Origin: Streptomyces sp. NBC_00459
Lineage (GTDB): Bacteria > Actinomycetota > Actinomycetes > Streptomycetales > Streptomycetaceae
Reading direction: 5' to 3'
DNA: 64,000 bases
Assembly: GCF_036013955.1 (NCBI RefSeq)
Contig: NZ_CP107903.1
Location: 7,068,001-7,132,000, forward strand
Shown here: positions 26,799-35,642 of the stretch, in pieces
How positions within the stretch are numbered: the first letter of the stretch is position 1
Layout: each line of letters opens with the position of its first letter
Program-made: the position numbers and the translations under genes
Notes under the pieces: model-generated
What the model saw: only the letters and a program-made list of their open reading frames with translations
Database searches by the model: none
Told to the model about the DNA's origin: nothing

Positions 26799-28214
26799 AT
26801 GGCAAAGGCACCCGTACTCACGCCGCAGGCAATTGACTTCCCCCGCTGGTACCAGGACCTGGTCGGCAAGGCCGAGCTGGCCGACAACGGTCCGGTGCGG
26901 GGCACCATGGTCATCCGGCCGTACGGGTACGGGCTGTGGGAGCGGATGCAGGCCGAGATGGACACACGGATCAAGGAGACGGGCGCGCAGAACGCCTACT
27001 TTCCCCTACTGATCCCGCAGTCGTACTTCGCCAAGGAGGCCGAGCACGTCGAGGGGTTCGCGCCGGAGCTGGCGGTGGTCACGCACGGCGGCGGCAAGGA
27101 ACTCGAAGAGCCCGCGGTGGTCCGGCCCACCTCCGAGATGATCATCAACGACTACTTCTCGAAGTGGGTGCAGAGCTACCGCGACCTGCCCCTGCTGATC
27201 AACCAGTGGGCGAACGTGGTGCGTTGGGAGATGCGCCCCCGGATCTTCCTCCGCACGACGGAGTTCCTGTGGCAGGAGGGCCACACCGCGCACGCCACCT
27301 ACGAGGACGCCCGCGACTTCGCCGCGCACATCCACCGCGACGTCTACGAGGACTTCATGGTGAACATCCTGGCGATGGACACCGTTCCCGGCCGCAAGAC
27401 GGTCAAGGAGCGCTTCGCGGGCGCCATCAACACCCTCACGCTCGAAGGCATGATGGGCGACGGCAAGGCCATCCAGATGGCCACCAGCCATGAGCTGGGC
27501 CAGAACTTCGCCAAGGCGTTCAACACCCGATACCTGTCGAAGGAGGGCAGGCAGGAACTCGTCTGGCAGACGTCCTGGGGCTCGACGACCCGCATGATCG
27601 GCGCCCTGGTGATGGCACACGGCGACGACAACGGCCTGCGGGTCCCGCCGCGTCTCGCCGCGATCCAGGCCGTGGTCCTCGCGATCAAGGGTGACGACGC
27701 GGTTCTGGCCAAGGTCCGCGAGATCGGCGACCGGCTGAAGGCGGCGGGCGTACGTGTGCACGTGGACGACCGCACGGACGTGCCCTTCGGCCGCCGCGCC
27801 GTCGACTGGGAGCTCAAGGGTGTGCCCGTACGCGTCGAGGTCGGCCCCCGTGACCTGGAGAGCGGCACGGCGATGCTCGTCCGCCGCATCCCGGGCGGCA
27901 AGGAACCGGTGGCCCTCGACGCGCTCGTACGACTGCTGCCCACCGTCCTCGAAGAGGACCAGGCGCTGCTGCTGGCCCAGTCGCGTGAGCGCCGGGAGTC
28001 CCGGACCTCGGAGGTGTCGACGTTCGAGGAGGCCGTCGAGGCGGCCACCGCCGGCGGCTGGGCGCGGGTCCCCTGGGCGGTGCTCGGCGAAAGGGGCGAG
28101 GCCAGGCTGGGCGAGCACGGGGTGACCGTACGGTGTCTGGTCGCGGCGGACGGGTCGGTCCCCGACGCCGACGACGCACCCGGTAACGTCGCCATCGTCG
28201 CCCGCGCCTACTGA
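26799..28214 (+). CDS. proS: Prolyl-tRNA synthetase, archaeal/eukaryotic type
   Basis: This 471-residue class II synthetase charges tRNA-Pro. It begins AIDFPRWYQDLVGKAELADN and has motif 2 (VVRWEMRPRIFLRTTEFLWQEGHTAH) and motif 3 (GSTTRMIGALVMAHGDDNGL), but lacks the 180-residue insertion of bacterial-type ProRS. The C-terminus ends in Tyr (VARAY), as is characteristic of the archaeal-type enzymes. Streptomycetes commonly keep a bacterial-type proS elsewhere, so this may be a second, possibly drug-tolerant, copy. Whether it is essential cannot be judged here. Confidence 0.93.
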   Translation: MAKAPVLTPQAIDFPRWYQDLVGKAELADNGPVRGTMVIRPYGYGLWERMQAEMDTRIKETGAQNAYFPLLIPQSYFAKEAEHVEGFAPELAVVTHGGGKELEEPAVVRPTSEMIINDYFSKWVQSYRDLPLLINQWANVVRWEMRPRIFLRTTEFLWQEGHTAHATYEDARDFAAHIHRDVYEDFMVNILAMDTVPGRKTVKERFAGAINTLTLEGMMGDGKAIQMATSHELGQNFAKAFNTRYLSKEGRQELVWQTSWGSTTRMIGALVMAHGDDNGLRVPPRLAAIQAVVLAIKGDDAVLAKVREIGDRLKAAGVRVHVDDRTDVPFGRRAVDWELKGVPVRVEVGPRDLESGTAMLVRRIPGGKEPVALDALVRLLPTVLEEDQALLLAQSRERRESRTSEVSTFEEAVEAATAGGWARVPWAVLGERGEARLGEHGVTVRCLVAADGSVPDADDAPGNVAIVARAY

Positions 28215-28465
28215 GGCAGGGACGAGAGCGTCCGAAACGCCTCTTGCGCATCGGACGACCGCAGGTGCCCCGGCGTGCGGACAGCCTCTACGCGCAGGGT
28301 CGTACGTGGGGCTACGCACCGGCTTGTTATGAGCTGTGAGGCTTCTCCGCAGATCAGCGCACCCGCCCTCGTCCGGACGCATCAGCGGCAACTGACGGGT
28401 ACGTGCAAATTATTTGGGATGGCCCGGAATCGGAACACAGCGGCACTCAGGCTCGTTGTCATTAC

Positions 28466-29068
28466 GTGAGCACGACACAGACACCACCTGTACTCGCCGC
28501 AGAACTGGCGCAGGCGTGGGCCGACATTCAGCGGTACCACCCCGAGCTGCCGGATCTTGCCGCGCCCGAGTCCCTGATCGGGGAGTCGTCGTCCGCATGC
28601 GGGCACGCGCTCTCCTTCGAGCGACTGCTTCATGAGGCAGTCCATGGCATCGCCGCCGCCCGCGGAGTCCGCGACACCTCCCGGGCCGGCCGCTACCACA
28701 ACCGCAGATTCCTCGCGATCGCCGAGGAACTGGGCCTGGACCACCCCGAGGAGCCGCACCCCAGCAGCGGCTTCTCGCTGGTCACGCTCAACCCCGAGGC
28801 CAAGCGGCGCTACCGCCCCACCATGGAGCGGCTGCAGCGCGCCCTGAAGGCGCACACGGTCGCCACCACCTCCGACACGACCCGCACCTTCCGCGGGCCG
28901 GCCGCCCGCCACGGCTCCTCCGGGGGAGGGGTGCGCGTGAAGGCCGTCTGCGACTGCGGCCGCAACGTGCGCGTCGTCCCGTCGGTGCTGGCACAGGCCC
29001 CGATCGTGTGCGGCGGCTGCGGCAAGCCGTTCCGCATCCCCGAGATCGTGGGCGCGGGCGCCGCCTGA
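28466..29068 (+). CDS. SprT-like zinc-binding protein
   Basis: This 200-residue protein has a central HExxH motif (LLHEAVHGIAAARG, about residues 51-64) and a following YHNRRFLAIAEELGLD, typical of SprT-like metallopeptidase domains. A C-terminal four-Cys zinc ribbon (CDCGRNVRVV, CGGCGKPF) ends it. The hydrolase activity is inferred from the motif only. GTG 28466 was chosen because the coding-like sequence starts there; no strong ribosome-binding site is visible. Confidence 0.72.
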   Translation: MSTTQTPPVLAAELAQAWADIQRYHPELPDLAAPESLIGESSSACGHALSFERLLHEAVHGIAAARGVRDTSRAGRYHNRRFLAIAEELGLDHPEEPHPSSGFSLVTLNPEAKRRYRPTMERLQRALKAHTVATTSDTTRTFRGPAARHGSSGGGVRVKAVCDCGRNVRVVPSVLAQAPIVCGGCGKPFRIPEIVGAGAA

Positions 29069-29153
29069 GGCTCCGCCCCGTCGCGTGATCGAGCCCGGCA
29101 TCTCGTGGGTGCCGGATGAACACGTGGGGGAGTGCGCGGTCCGAGAGTGGTCG

Positions 29154-29191
29154 CCTGTATGGGCACCCGGAGCGCCGGGTGCCCATACAGG
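29154..29191. terminator. Perfect 17-bp hairpin upstream of rpsP
   Basis: Arms 29154-29170 and 29175-29191 match perfectly around AGCG. It lies 85 bp after the SprT-like gene and 187 bp before rpsP. It is a strong factor-independent or attenuator-like terminator without a T-run. Confidence 0.75.
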
Positions 29192-29377
29192 CTTGGCCAA
29201 GTGATGCCCGCGTTCGGCGTGACCCGCAGGGTGTGGCAGAATGGCCAGCTGTACTCGACAGCCGCACAGGAACCCTCTCGCCTCCGGCTGACGCGTCCAT
29301 CGGGCACTCGGGTACCGCAACCCCACGCGGCAATCTCGCCGTGCCCAACCACGTCAAATCCAGGAGAACCCACTCCC
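29192..29377 (+). promoter_or_regulatory. rpsP operon promoter region
   Basis: Between the hairpin and the rpsP start there is TGTGGCAGAATGG, whose CAGAAT is a plausible -10. CAGGAG is the ribosome-binding site. The exact promoter is not certain. Confidence 0.5.
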
Positions 29378-29797
29378 GTGGCAGTCAAGATCAAGCTGAA
29401 GCGTCTGGGCAAGATCCGTTCGCCTCACTACCGCATCGTCGTCGCCGACTCCCGTACCCGCCGTGATGGCCGGGCCATCGAGGAGATCGGCCTGTACCAC
29501 CCGGTGCAGAACCCCTCGCGCATCGAGGTCGACACCGACCGCGCGCAGTACTGGCTGGGTGTCGGCGCGCAGCCGACCGAGCCGGTTCTCGCCATCCTCA
29601 AGCTGACCGGCGACTGGCAGAAGTTCAAGGGCCTGCCCGCCCCGGCTCCGCTGCTCGTTGCCGCTCCGAAGGCCGCCCGTCCGTTGTTCGAGGCCCTGGG
29701 CGGCGACAACGAGGGCAAGGGTGAGGCCATCACCCAGAAGAAGAAGGCTGAGAAGAAGGACGAGGCTGCCGCCGAGTCCGCGTCGACCGAGGCCTGA
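29378..29797 (+). CDS. rpsP: 30S ribosomal protein S16
   Basis: S16 stabilises the 30S body. The 139-residue protein has the conserved AVKIKLKRLGKIRSPHYRIV start and GRAIEEIGLYHPVQNP. A Lys/Glu/Ala tail of about 50 residues is longer than in E. coli and common in actinobacteria. GTG 29378 follows CAGGAG. It heads the rpsP-khpA-rimM-trmD-rplS operon. Confidence 0.97.
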   Translation: MAVKIKLKRLGKIRSPHYRIVVADSRTRRDGRAIEEIGLYHPVQNPSRIEVDTDRAQYWLGVGAQPTEPVLAILKLTGDWQKFKGLPAPAPLLVAAPKAARPLFEALGGDNEGKGEAITQKKKAEKKDEAAAESASTEA

Positions 29798-29799
29798 GC

Positions 29800-30039
29800 A
29801 TGCTCGAGGAGGCTCTCGAGCACCTCGTGAAGGGCATCGTCGACAACCCCGACGAAGTGCAGGTCGCCTCGCGCGACCTGCGTCGCGGGCGCGTTCTGGA
29901 GGTCAGGGTTCACCCCGACGACCTCGGTAAGGTGATCGGCCGCAACGGCCGTACCGCGCGTGCCCTGCGAACCGTCGTGGGTGCCATCGGCGGACGCGGT
30001 GTCCGTGTCGACCTCGTCGACGTGGACCAGGTTCGCTGA
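29800..30039 (+). CDS. khpA: KH-domain RNA-binding protein KhpA
   Basis: This 79-residue single KH-domain protein has the GxxG loop VIGRNGRTA (residues about 45-53). It follows rpsP by 2 bp, as in most Gram-positive genomes. KhpA binds RNA and, with KhpB, affects cell division in other bacteria; its streptomycete targets are not known from the sequence. Confidence 0.94.
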   Translation: MLEEALEHLVKGIVDNPDEVQVASRDLRRGRVLEVRVHPDDLGKVIGRNGRTARALRTVVGAIGGRGVRVDLVDVDQVR

Positions 30040-30145
30040 TCACCACGTAGCACCGGCTCGGGCCGGGGAGGGCCACTTGGGCCGTCCCCGGCCCGTAGTC
30101 GTCTGCGGAGCAATGCCGTAGGCACACGACAGGAGATTCCAGAAA

Positions 30146-30733
30146 GTGCAGCTCGTAGTCGCGCGTGTGGGCCGCGCCCACGGCATCAAGGGCGAGGTCA
30201 CCGTCGAGGTACGTACCGACGAGCCGGAACTGCGGCTCCCGCCCGGCGCCGTCCTGGCCACCGACCCGGCCACGGCGGGCCCGCTGACCATCGAGACCGG
30301 CCGCGTCCACAGCGGCCGGCTCCTGTTGCGCTTCGAAGGCGTACGCGACCGGACCGGCGCGGAGGCCCTGCGCAACGTCCTGCTGATCGCCGACGTCGAC
30401 CCCGAGGAGATGCCCGAGGGCGAGGACGAGTACTACGACCACCAGCTGATGGACCTCGACGTGGTCCTGGTCGACGGCACCGAGGTCGGGCGCATCACCG
30501 AGATCTCGCACCTGCCCTCCCAGGACCTGTTCGTCGTGGAGCGCCCCGACGGCAGCGAGGTCTACATCCCGTTCGTCCAGGAGATCGTCGTGGAGATCGA
30601 CCTGGAGGAGCAGCGGGCCGTCATCGATCCGCCGCCGGGCCTGATCGACGACCAGGTCGCCCGCGACGAAGTCGCTGATGGACACAGTGCCTCCTCCAGG
30701 GACGACGAGGACTCCTCGGGAGCCGACGTCTGA
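30146..30733 (+). CDS. rimM: 16S rRNA processing protein RimM
   Basis: RimM assists 30S head maturation and binds S19. The 195-residue protein has the N-terminal QLVVARVGRAHGIKGEVTVEV and the PRC-barrel segment YYDHQLMDLDVVL with GRITEISHLPSQDLFVV. An Asp/Ser-rich tail follows IDPPPGLI. GTG 30146 has AGGAG upstream. Its stop overlaps trmD by 1 bp (TGATG). Confidence 0.95.
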   Translation: MQLVVARVGRAHGIKGEVTVEVRTDEPELRLPPGAVLATDPATAGPLTIETGRVHSGRLLLRFEGVRDRTGAEALRNVLLIADVDPEEMPEGEDEYYDHQLMDLDVVLVDGTEVGRITEISHLPSQDLFVVERPDGSEVYIPFVQEIVVEIDLEEQRAVIDPPPGLIDDQVARDEVADGHSASSRDDEDSSGADV

Positions 30734-31554
30734 TGCGTCTCGACGTCGTCACGATCTTTCCCGAGTACCTCGAACCCCTGAACGTCTCGCTCGTCGGCAA
30801 GGCACGCGCGCGTGGCCAGCTGAATGTGCACGTGCATGACCTTCGCGACTGGACGTACGACCGTCACAACAAGGTCGACGACACTCCCTACGGCGGCGGC
30901 CCGGGAATGGTCATGAAGACCGACCCCTGGGGCGACGCGCTGGACGACGTACTGGCCGACGGATACGAGACCGGCTCCGGGACGCCCGCACTGGTCGTGC
31001 CCACGCCCAGTGGCCGCCCCTTCACCCAGGCGCTCGCCGTCGAGCTGTCCGAGCGGCCGTGGCTGGTCTTCACGCCCGCCCGTTACGAGGGCATCGACCG
31101 GCGGGTCATCGACGAGTACGCCACCCGCATGCCCGTGTACGAGGTGTCCATCGGCGACTATGTGCTCGCCGGCGGCGAGGCGGCCGTACTGGTGATCACG
31201 GAGGCCGTGGCGCGGCTGCTGCCCGGGGTCCTCGGCAACGCCGAGTCGCACCGGGACGACTCCTTCGCACCGGGTGCCATGGCCAACCTCCTGGAGGGGC
31301 CCGTCTATACGAAGCCGCCCCAGTGGCGCGGCCGGGAGATCCCGGACGTGCTGCTCAGCGGCCACCACGGGAAGATCGCACGCTGGCGCCGGGACGAGGC
31401 GCTGCGTCGTACGGCGGCCAATCGGCCCGATCTGATCGAGCAGACCGACGCGTCGGTCTTCGACAAGAAGGACCGCGAGACGCTCTCCATCATGGAGTGG
31501 CGGCCTTCCGCCGACGGCCGATTTTGGCGCAGGCCAGAGGGCGTGGAAGAATAG
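30733..31554 (+). CDS. trmD: tRNA (guanine(37)-N(1))-methyltransferase TrmD
   Basis: TrmD makes m1G37 in tRNA and prevents +1 frameshifting. The 273-residue SPOUT protein starts MRLDVVTIFPEYL and has the trefoil-knot SAM site (ARYEGIDRRVIDEY, SIGDYVLAGGEAA) and RLLPGVLGNAESHRDDSF. Translation is coupled to rimM by a 1-bp overlap. Confidence 0.97.
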   Translation: MRLDVVTIFPEYLEPLNVSLVGKARARGQLNVHVHDLRDWTYDRHNKVDDTPYGGGPGMVMKTDPWGDALDDVLADGYETGSGTPALVVPTPSGRPFTQALAVELSERPWLVFTPARYEGIDRRVIDEYATRMPVYEVSIGDYVLAGGEAAVLVITEAVARLLPGVLGNAESHRDDSFAPGAMANLLEGPVYTKPPQWRGREIPDVLLSGHHGKIARWRRDEALRRTAANRPDLIEQTDASVFDKKDRETLSIMEWRPSADGRFWRRPEGVEE

Positions 31555-31687
31555 GGCGCTGTTGTGCGTCGTCCGGCGTGCGCCCCTGCCACGGGGGGAC
31601 ACGACGCCCGCCCCGGCACGGACAGCATCCTTTCGAAAACCAAGCTCCCGTTGATGACCTGTGGCATCAGCGAAGAAAGCAGACGAA

Positions 31688-32038
31688 ATGTCTCACCTGC
31701 TCGACTCCGTCGACTCCGCGTCGCTGCGCAGCGACATCCCGGCCTTCCGCCCGGGTGACACCGTCAACGTCCACGTCCGCGTCATCGAGGGCAACCGCTC
31801 CCGTGTGCAGCAGTTCAAGGGCGTAGTCATCCGTCGCCAGGGTGCCGGTGTCCGCGAGACCTTCACGGTCCGCAAGGTCTCGTTCTCCGTCGGCGTGGAG
31901 CGCACCTTCCCGGTGCACACCCCGATCGTCGAGAAGATCGAGCTGGTCACGCGTGGTGACGTGCGTCGCGCCAAGCTGTACTACCTCCGTGAGCTGCGCG
32001 GCAAGGCCGCGAAGATCAAGGAGAAGCGCGACAACTGA
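31688..32038 (+). CDS. rplS: 50S ribosomal protein L19
   Basis: L19 lies at the 30S-50S interface. The 116-residue protein starts MSHLLDSVDSASLRSDIPAF and has GVVIRRQGAGVRETFTVRKVS and KLYYLRELRGKAAKI. ATG 31688 is preferred over an in-frame GTG at 31661. It ends the rpsP operon. Confidence 0.97.
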   Translation: MSHLLDSVDSASLRSDIPAFRPGDTVNVHVRVIEGNRSRVQQFKGVVIRRQGAGVRETFTVRKVSFSVGVERTFPVHTPIVEKIELVTRGDVRRAKLYYLRELRGKAAKIKEKRDN

Positions 32039-32098
32039 GCTTTCGGCGAGCCCGATATAAAGAAGGCTCACATCGAGGCCGGATAACATCCTGCCCCG

Positions 32099-32815
32099 AT
32101 GGACACCGAAGCACAGCCGACGGAGCGCGACCGCTCCTCCCGCCCTGCTCGATCCGAGGAGATCTCGGACACCGAGGGGCCGGAGGACCGGTCGCGTTTC
32201 GCGTTGGTGGGCCGGGCGGCCGAGTGGCTCCCGGGCGGACGGATCACCCTGAGCGTGCTCGTCTGCCTGCTTTTTCTGCTCCTTTTCAGCAGGTTCGTCA
32301 TCCAGCCGTTCGAAATTCCCAGCGGCTCGATGGAGCGCGGATTGAGGATCGGGGACCGCGTTCTCGTAAATAAGTTCGCGTACCGTTTCGGTGCCGAGCC
32401 GCAGCGCGGTGACGTCGTCGTGTTCGACGGAACCGGCTACTTCGGGCACGCCGACTACATCAAGCGCGTTGTGGGTGTGGGGAGAGACCACGTGGTCTGC
32501 TGCGACAAGGAGGGGAGAATCGAGGTGAACGGCCGGTCGGTCGACGAGTCGACGTTCCTTTACCCCGGTGACAGCCCGTCCACGGTGTCCTTCGACGTCG
32601 TGGTGCCCGAGGGCGGACTCTTCGTCCTGGGAGACCACCGCAGTGACTCCAGCGACTCCAGGGACCACCTGGGTTCGCCGGGCGGCGGCATGGTCCCCGT
32701 CAGCAGAGTGCTCGGCCGCGCCGACTGGATCGGCTGGCCCAGCGAGCACTGGACCCGTCTGGACCGACCTGGCGCCTACGCGCGTGTGCCGGCCGCGGAC
32801 GGTGTCCATGGGTAA
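32099..32815 (+). CDS. sipW: Type I signal peptidase SipW
   Basis: This 238-residue membrane peptidase removes signal peptides from secreted proteins. A single N-terminal transmembrane helix (SVLVCLLFLLLFSRFVI) precedes the Ser nucleophile in EIPSGSMERGLRIGDRVLV. The general-base Lys is in DYIKRVVGV, and box E is VLGDHRSDSSDSRDH. No C-terminal anchor is evident. It is the first of four tandem paralogues (order sipW-X-Y-Z) and overlaps sipX by 8 bp. Confidence 0.92.
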   Translation: MDTEAQPTERDRSSRPARSEEISDTEGPEDRSRFALVGRAAEWLPGGRITLSVLVCLLFLLLFSRFVIQPFEIPSGSMERGLRIGDRVLVNKFAYRFGAEPQRGDVVVFDGTGYFGHADYIKRVVGVGRDHVVCCDKEGRIEVNGRSVDESTFLYPGDSPSTVSFDVVVPEGGLFVLGDHRSDSSDSRDHLGSPGGGMVPVSRVLGRADWIGWPSEHWTRLDRPGAYARVPAADGVHG

Positions 32816-33890
32816 CCGCGGCAAGCCGCGCGGGGCGCCCAGCACCGTTGCCGACCAACTGCTGCCCACCGGCTCGCGCCGTGCCTCGGGTGCCGCCGCC
32901 AGGCCGGGCCGGGCGGAGCGGCGCAAGCTCCAGCGCAAGGTCAAGAGGCGCAGACGGCGCTCGGCCGTCAAGGAGATACCCCTTCTGGTGGGCGTCGCGG
33001 TCCTCATAGCGCTGGTCCTGAAGACGTTCCTCGTGCAGGCGTTCGTGATCCCGTCGGGCTCGATGGAGAACACGATCCAGATCGGCGACCGCGTCCTCGT
33101 GGACAAGTTCACCCCCTGGTTCGGGTCCAAGCCCCAACGCGGTGACGTCGTCGTCTTCAAGGACCCCGGCGGCTGGCTCGACGACGAGCCGACCACCGCG
33201 AAGGGCGAGGACCCCATCGTCGTCAAGCAGCTCAAGCAGGGGCTCACCTTCATCGGCCTGCTGCCCTCGGACAACGAGAAGGACCTCATCAAGCGGGTCG
33301 TCGCGGTCGGCGGCGACACCGTCAAGTGCTGCGACTCCGAGGGCCGTGTGACCGTCAACGGCATGCCGCTCAACGAGACCACCTACATCCACCCCGGCAA
33401 CAAGCCGTCGTCGTTCACCTTCGAGGTGAAGGTGCCCGAGGGACGCCTGTTCGTGATGGGCGACCACCGGGCCAACTCCGCCGACTCCCGCTACCACCGC
33501 ACCGAGGCGTACAGCGGCACCGTGTCCGAGAGCTCCGTCGTGGGCCGGGCCATGGTCATCGCCTGGCCGTTCGGCCACTGGACCCAGTTGGAGGAGCCGG
33601 ACACGTTCTCCTCGGTGCCGGGTGGGTCGGCCACCGCCCTCGGCTCGTCGCATAGGGTGGCTTCCGCGGATCGGTATGGATCGATCCCGCTCCCGACCCC
33701 TGCGGAACTCCCGCTCGTTATGGGAGTGGTGGGCCTGCGTCGCATCCGGCGCAGGCGGTGGTTCGGAGTGAGGAGTGGATGTGGGGGATTTGGCGGTCGG
33801 CGCACGGTCCGGACAGGACGGTCCCGAGGAACGGCGCCCCGCGGAACCGGTTCCACCGGCCGCAGAGGACGCCGTCCCCGCCGAGAGTGA
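32808..33890 (+). CDS. sipX: Type I signal peptidase SipX
   Basis: This 360-residue paralogue has a very basic N-terminus (RKLQRKVKRRRRRS), a membrane helix (IPLLVGVAVLIALVLKTFLV), the Ser motif VIPSGSMENTIQIGDR, the Lys motif LIKRVVAVGGD and VMGDHRANSADSRYH. A second hydrophobic patch (LPLVMGVVGLRRIRR) near residue 310 may be a C-terminal anchor. The final 40 residues are Arg/Gly-rich and lie inside sipY, overlapping it by 110 bp. TGA at 33769-33771 in the adjacent frame would give about 320 residues, so a recent indel is possible. Confidence 0.88.
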   Translation: MGNRGKPRGAPSTVADQLLPTGSRRASGAAARPGRAERRKLQRKVKRRRRRSAVKEIPLLVGVAVLIALVLKTFLVQAFVIPSGSMENTIQIGDRVLVDKFTPWFGSKPQRGDVVVFKDPGGWLDDEPTTAKGEDPIVVKQLKQGLTFIGLLPSDNEKDLIKRVVAVGGDTVKCCDSEGRVTVNGMPLNETTYIHPGNKPSSFTFEVKVPEGRLFVMGDHRANSADSRYHRTEAYSGTVSESSVVGRAMVIAWPFGHWTQLEEPDTFSSVPGGSATALGSSHRVASADRYGSIPLPTPAELPLVMGVVGLRRIRRRRWFGVRSGCGGFGGRRTVRTGRSRGTAPRGTGSTGRRGRRPRRE

Positions 33891-34800
33891 CTCCGGGGCC
33901 CCAGGGCTCGCCGGGAGCGGCTCAGGGCCCTCCGGGACGGGCAGCGGGGACTCCGGGGACGACACGGCTCAGGACCTCGACGAGCCCAGTCGGCAGCCCA
34001 GGAAGCAGCGCTCCTTCTTGAAGGAGTTGCCGCTGCTCATCGGCATCGCGCTGGTGCTCGCGCTGCTGATCAAGACCTTCCTGGTCCAGGCGTTCTCCAT
34101 CCCCTCGGACTCCATGCAGCACACGCTGGAGCAGGGCGACCGGGTCCTCGTCGACAAGTTGACCCCGTGGTTCGGCTCCGAGCCCGAGCGCGGTGAGGTC
34201 GTCGTGTTCCACGACCCCGCCGACTGGCTGGCCGGCGAGCCGACCGTCGAACCGAACCCCGCGCAGCGGGTCCTCGGCTGGATCGGCCTGATGCCGTCCG
34301 CCAACGAGAAGGACCTCATCAAGCGCGTCATCGGCGTCGGCGGCGACACCGTCGAGTGCAACGGCACGGGCCCGCTGAAGGTCAACGGCCAGGCGCTCAA
34401 CGAGCCGTACGTGTACGCGGGCAACACCCCGTGCACCGTCGACGACCAGGGCGGCCAGTTCAAGGTCACGGTACCCAAGGGCAAAATCTGGGTCATGGGT
34501 GACCACCGGCAGAACTCGCTGGACTCCCGGTACCACCAGGAGGACAAGAACCAGGGCTTCGTCCCCGTGGACAACGTCGTCGGCCGCGCGATCGTCGTCG
34601 CCTGGCCGCCCACCCGCTGGGACACGCTGCCGATTCCCGACACGTTCGACCAGAACCTGAGCGCCGCCGCTCCGGGCGCGCTGGGCCTCGTGGGCGCCGT
34701 CCCGCTGGTGCTGTGGCGCAGGCGCCGAGCGGGTGGTCGTACGGCTGCTCCCCTTACCGTCGGAAACTCCGGTGTTCCCGGGGCGGGTACCGCCGGGTAG
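33781..34800 (+). CDS. sipY: Type I signal peptidase SipY
   Basis: This 339-residue peptidase has a 75-residue Pro/Ser/Gly/Asp-rich cytoplasmic N-terminus. The membrane helix LPLLIGIALVLALLIKTFLV is followed by SIPSDSMQHTLEQGDR (Ser), LIKRVIGVGGD (Lys) and VMGDHRQNSLDSRYH. GALGLVGAVPLVLW is a C-terminal membrane segment. GTG 33781 sits five bases after AGGAG, hence this start; GTG 33775 is in frame too. SipY is the major signal peptidase in S. lividans. Confidence 0.9.
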   Translation: MGDLAVGARSGQDGPEERRPAEPVPPAAEDAVPAESDSGAPGLAGSGSGPSGTGSGDSGDDTAQDLDEPSRQPRKQRSFLKELPLLIGIALVLALLIKTFLVQAFSIPSDSMQHTLEQGDRVLVDKLTPWFGSEPERGEVVVFHDPADWLAGEPTVEPNPAQRVLGWIGLMPSANEKDLIKRVIGVGGDTVECNGTGPLKVNGQALNEPYVYAGNTPCTVDDQGGQFKVTVPKGKIWVMGDHRQNSLDSRYHQEDKNQGFVPVDNVVGRAIVVAWPPTRWDTLPIPDTFDQNLSAAAPGALGLVGAVPLVLWRRRRAGGRTAAPLTVGNSGVPGAGTAG

Positions 34801-34889
34801 GGTGCCGTCCCAGACAGCCGATCTTCCGTGGCCCGGCCGGTGGCACAGGGGCCACGGGGATCGCTTCTCCGAGCTGGGGGAACACTGGG

Positions 34890-35642
34890 ATGAGCAGCAC
34901 GACGACACGTACGGACGAGGGCCGCGGACGGCTCGGCAGCAAGCTGTCGGGACTGGCCGTGGCCCTCGGTTGTGTGCTCTTCCTCGGCGGTTTCGTCTGG
35001 GGCGCGATCCTCTACCGGCCGTACACCGTGCCGACCGACTCCATGTCGCCCACCATCGTGGCCGGCGACCGGGTGCTCGCCCAGCGGATCGACGGCGACG
35101 AGGTCAAGCGCGGTGACGTCGTGGTCTTCAGGCAGGAGAGCTGGGGGGGCGACATGGCCCTGGTCAAGCGGGTCGTGGCCGTGGGCGGCGACAAGATCTC
35201 CTGCTGCACGGACGGCAAGCTCGTCGTCAACGGCAAGCAGATCCAGGAGTCCTACCTGCGCAAGGGCCAGGCCGCCGAGCTGACCGGCATCCCGTCGATC
35301 ACGGTCCCCAAGGGCCGCCTGTTCCTCCTCGGCGACGAGCGCACCGGCTCCCTGGACTCCACGGCCCACCTCACGGAGGCCTTCAACGGCACGGTGCCTC
35401 GCAGTTCGGTGGATGCCCGTGTCGACGCCGTGGTGTGGCCCATGAACGGGATGCTGGCCCGTCCGACGGGCTTCGAGACGCTGGGAGGCCTGTCGACGCC
35501 GGGTCCGCTGCGGTTGCTCACCGTCGCGATCGTGGTGGGCGGAGTGCTCGTCCTGGGCGGCGGCGCCTACGGGTCGATCGCCGACCGGGCTGCGAAGAAG
35601 CGGCGCGGTGCCGCCGTGGCGGAGCCGGCCGGTGCCCGCTGA
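34890..35642 (+). CDS. sipZ: Type I signal peptidase SipZ
   Basis: The fourth paralogue (250 residues) has an N-terminal helix (LAVALGCVLFLGGFVWGAIL), the Ser motif VPTDSMSPTIVAGDR, the Lys motif LVKRVVAVGGD, LLGDERTGSLDS, and a C-terminal helix (LLTVAIVVGGVLVLGGGAYG). His of box E (GDHR) is Glu in this paralogue. ATG 34890 follows GAGCTGGGGGAA. It overlaps the NUDIX gene by 11 bp, so the NUDIX gene belongs to the same transcript. Confidence 0.9.
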   Translation: MSSTTTRTDEGRGRLGSKLSGLAVALGCVLFLGGFVWGAILYRPYTVPTDSMSPTIVAGDRVLAQRIDGDEVKRGDVVVFRQESWGGDMALVKRVVAVGGDKISCCTDGKLVVNGKQIQESYLRKGQAAELTGIPSITVPKGRLFLLGDERTGSLDSTAHLTEAFNGTVPRSSVDARVDAVVWPMNGMLARPTGFETLGGLSTPGPLRLLTVAIVVGGVLVLGGGAYGSIADRAAKKRRGAAVAEPAGAR

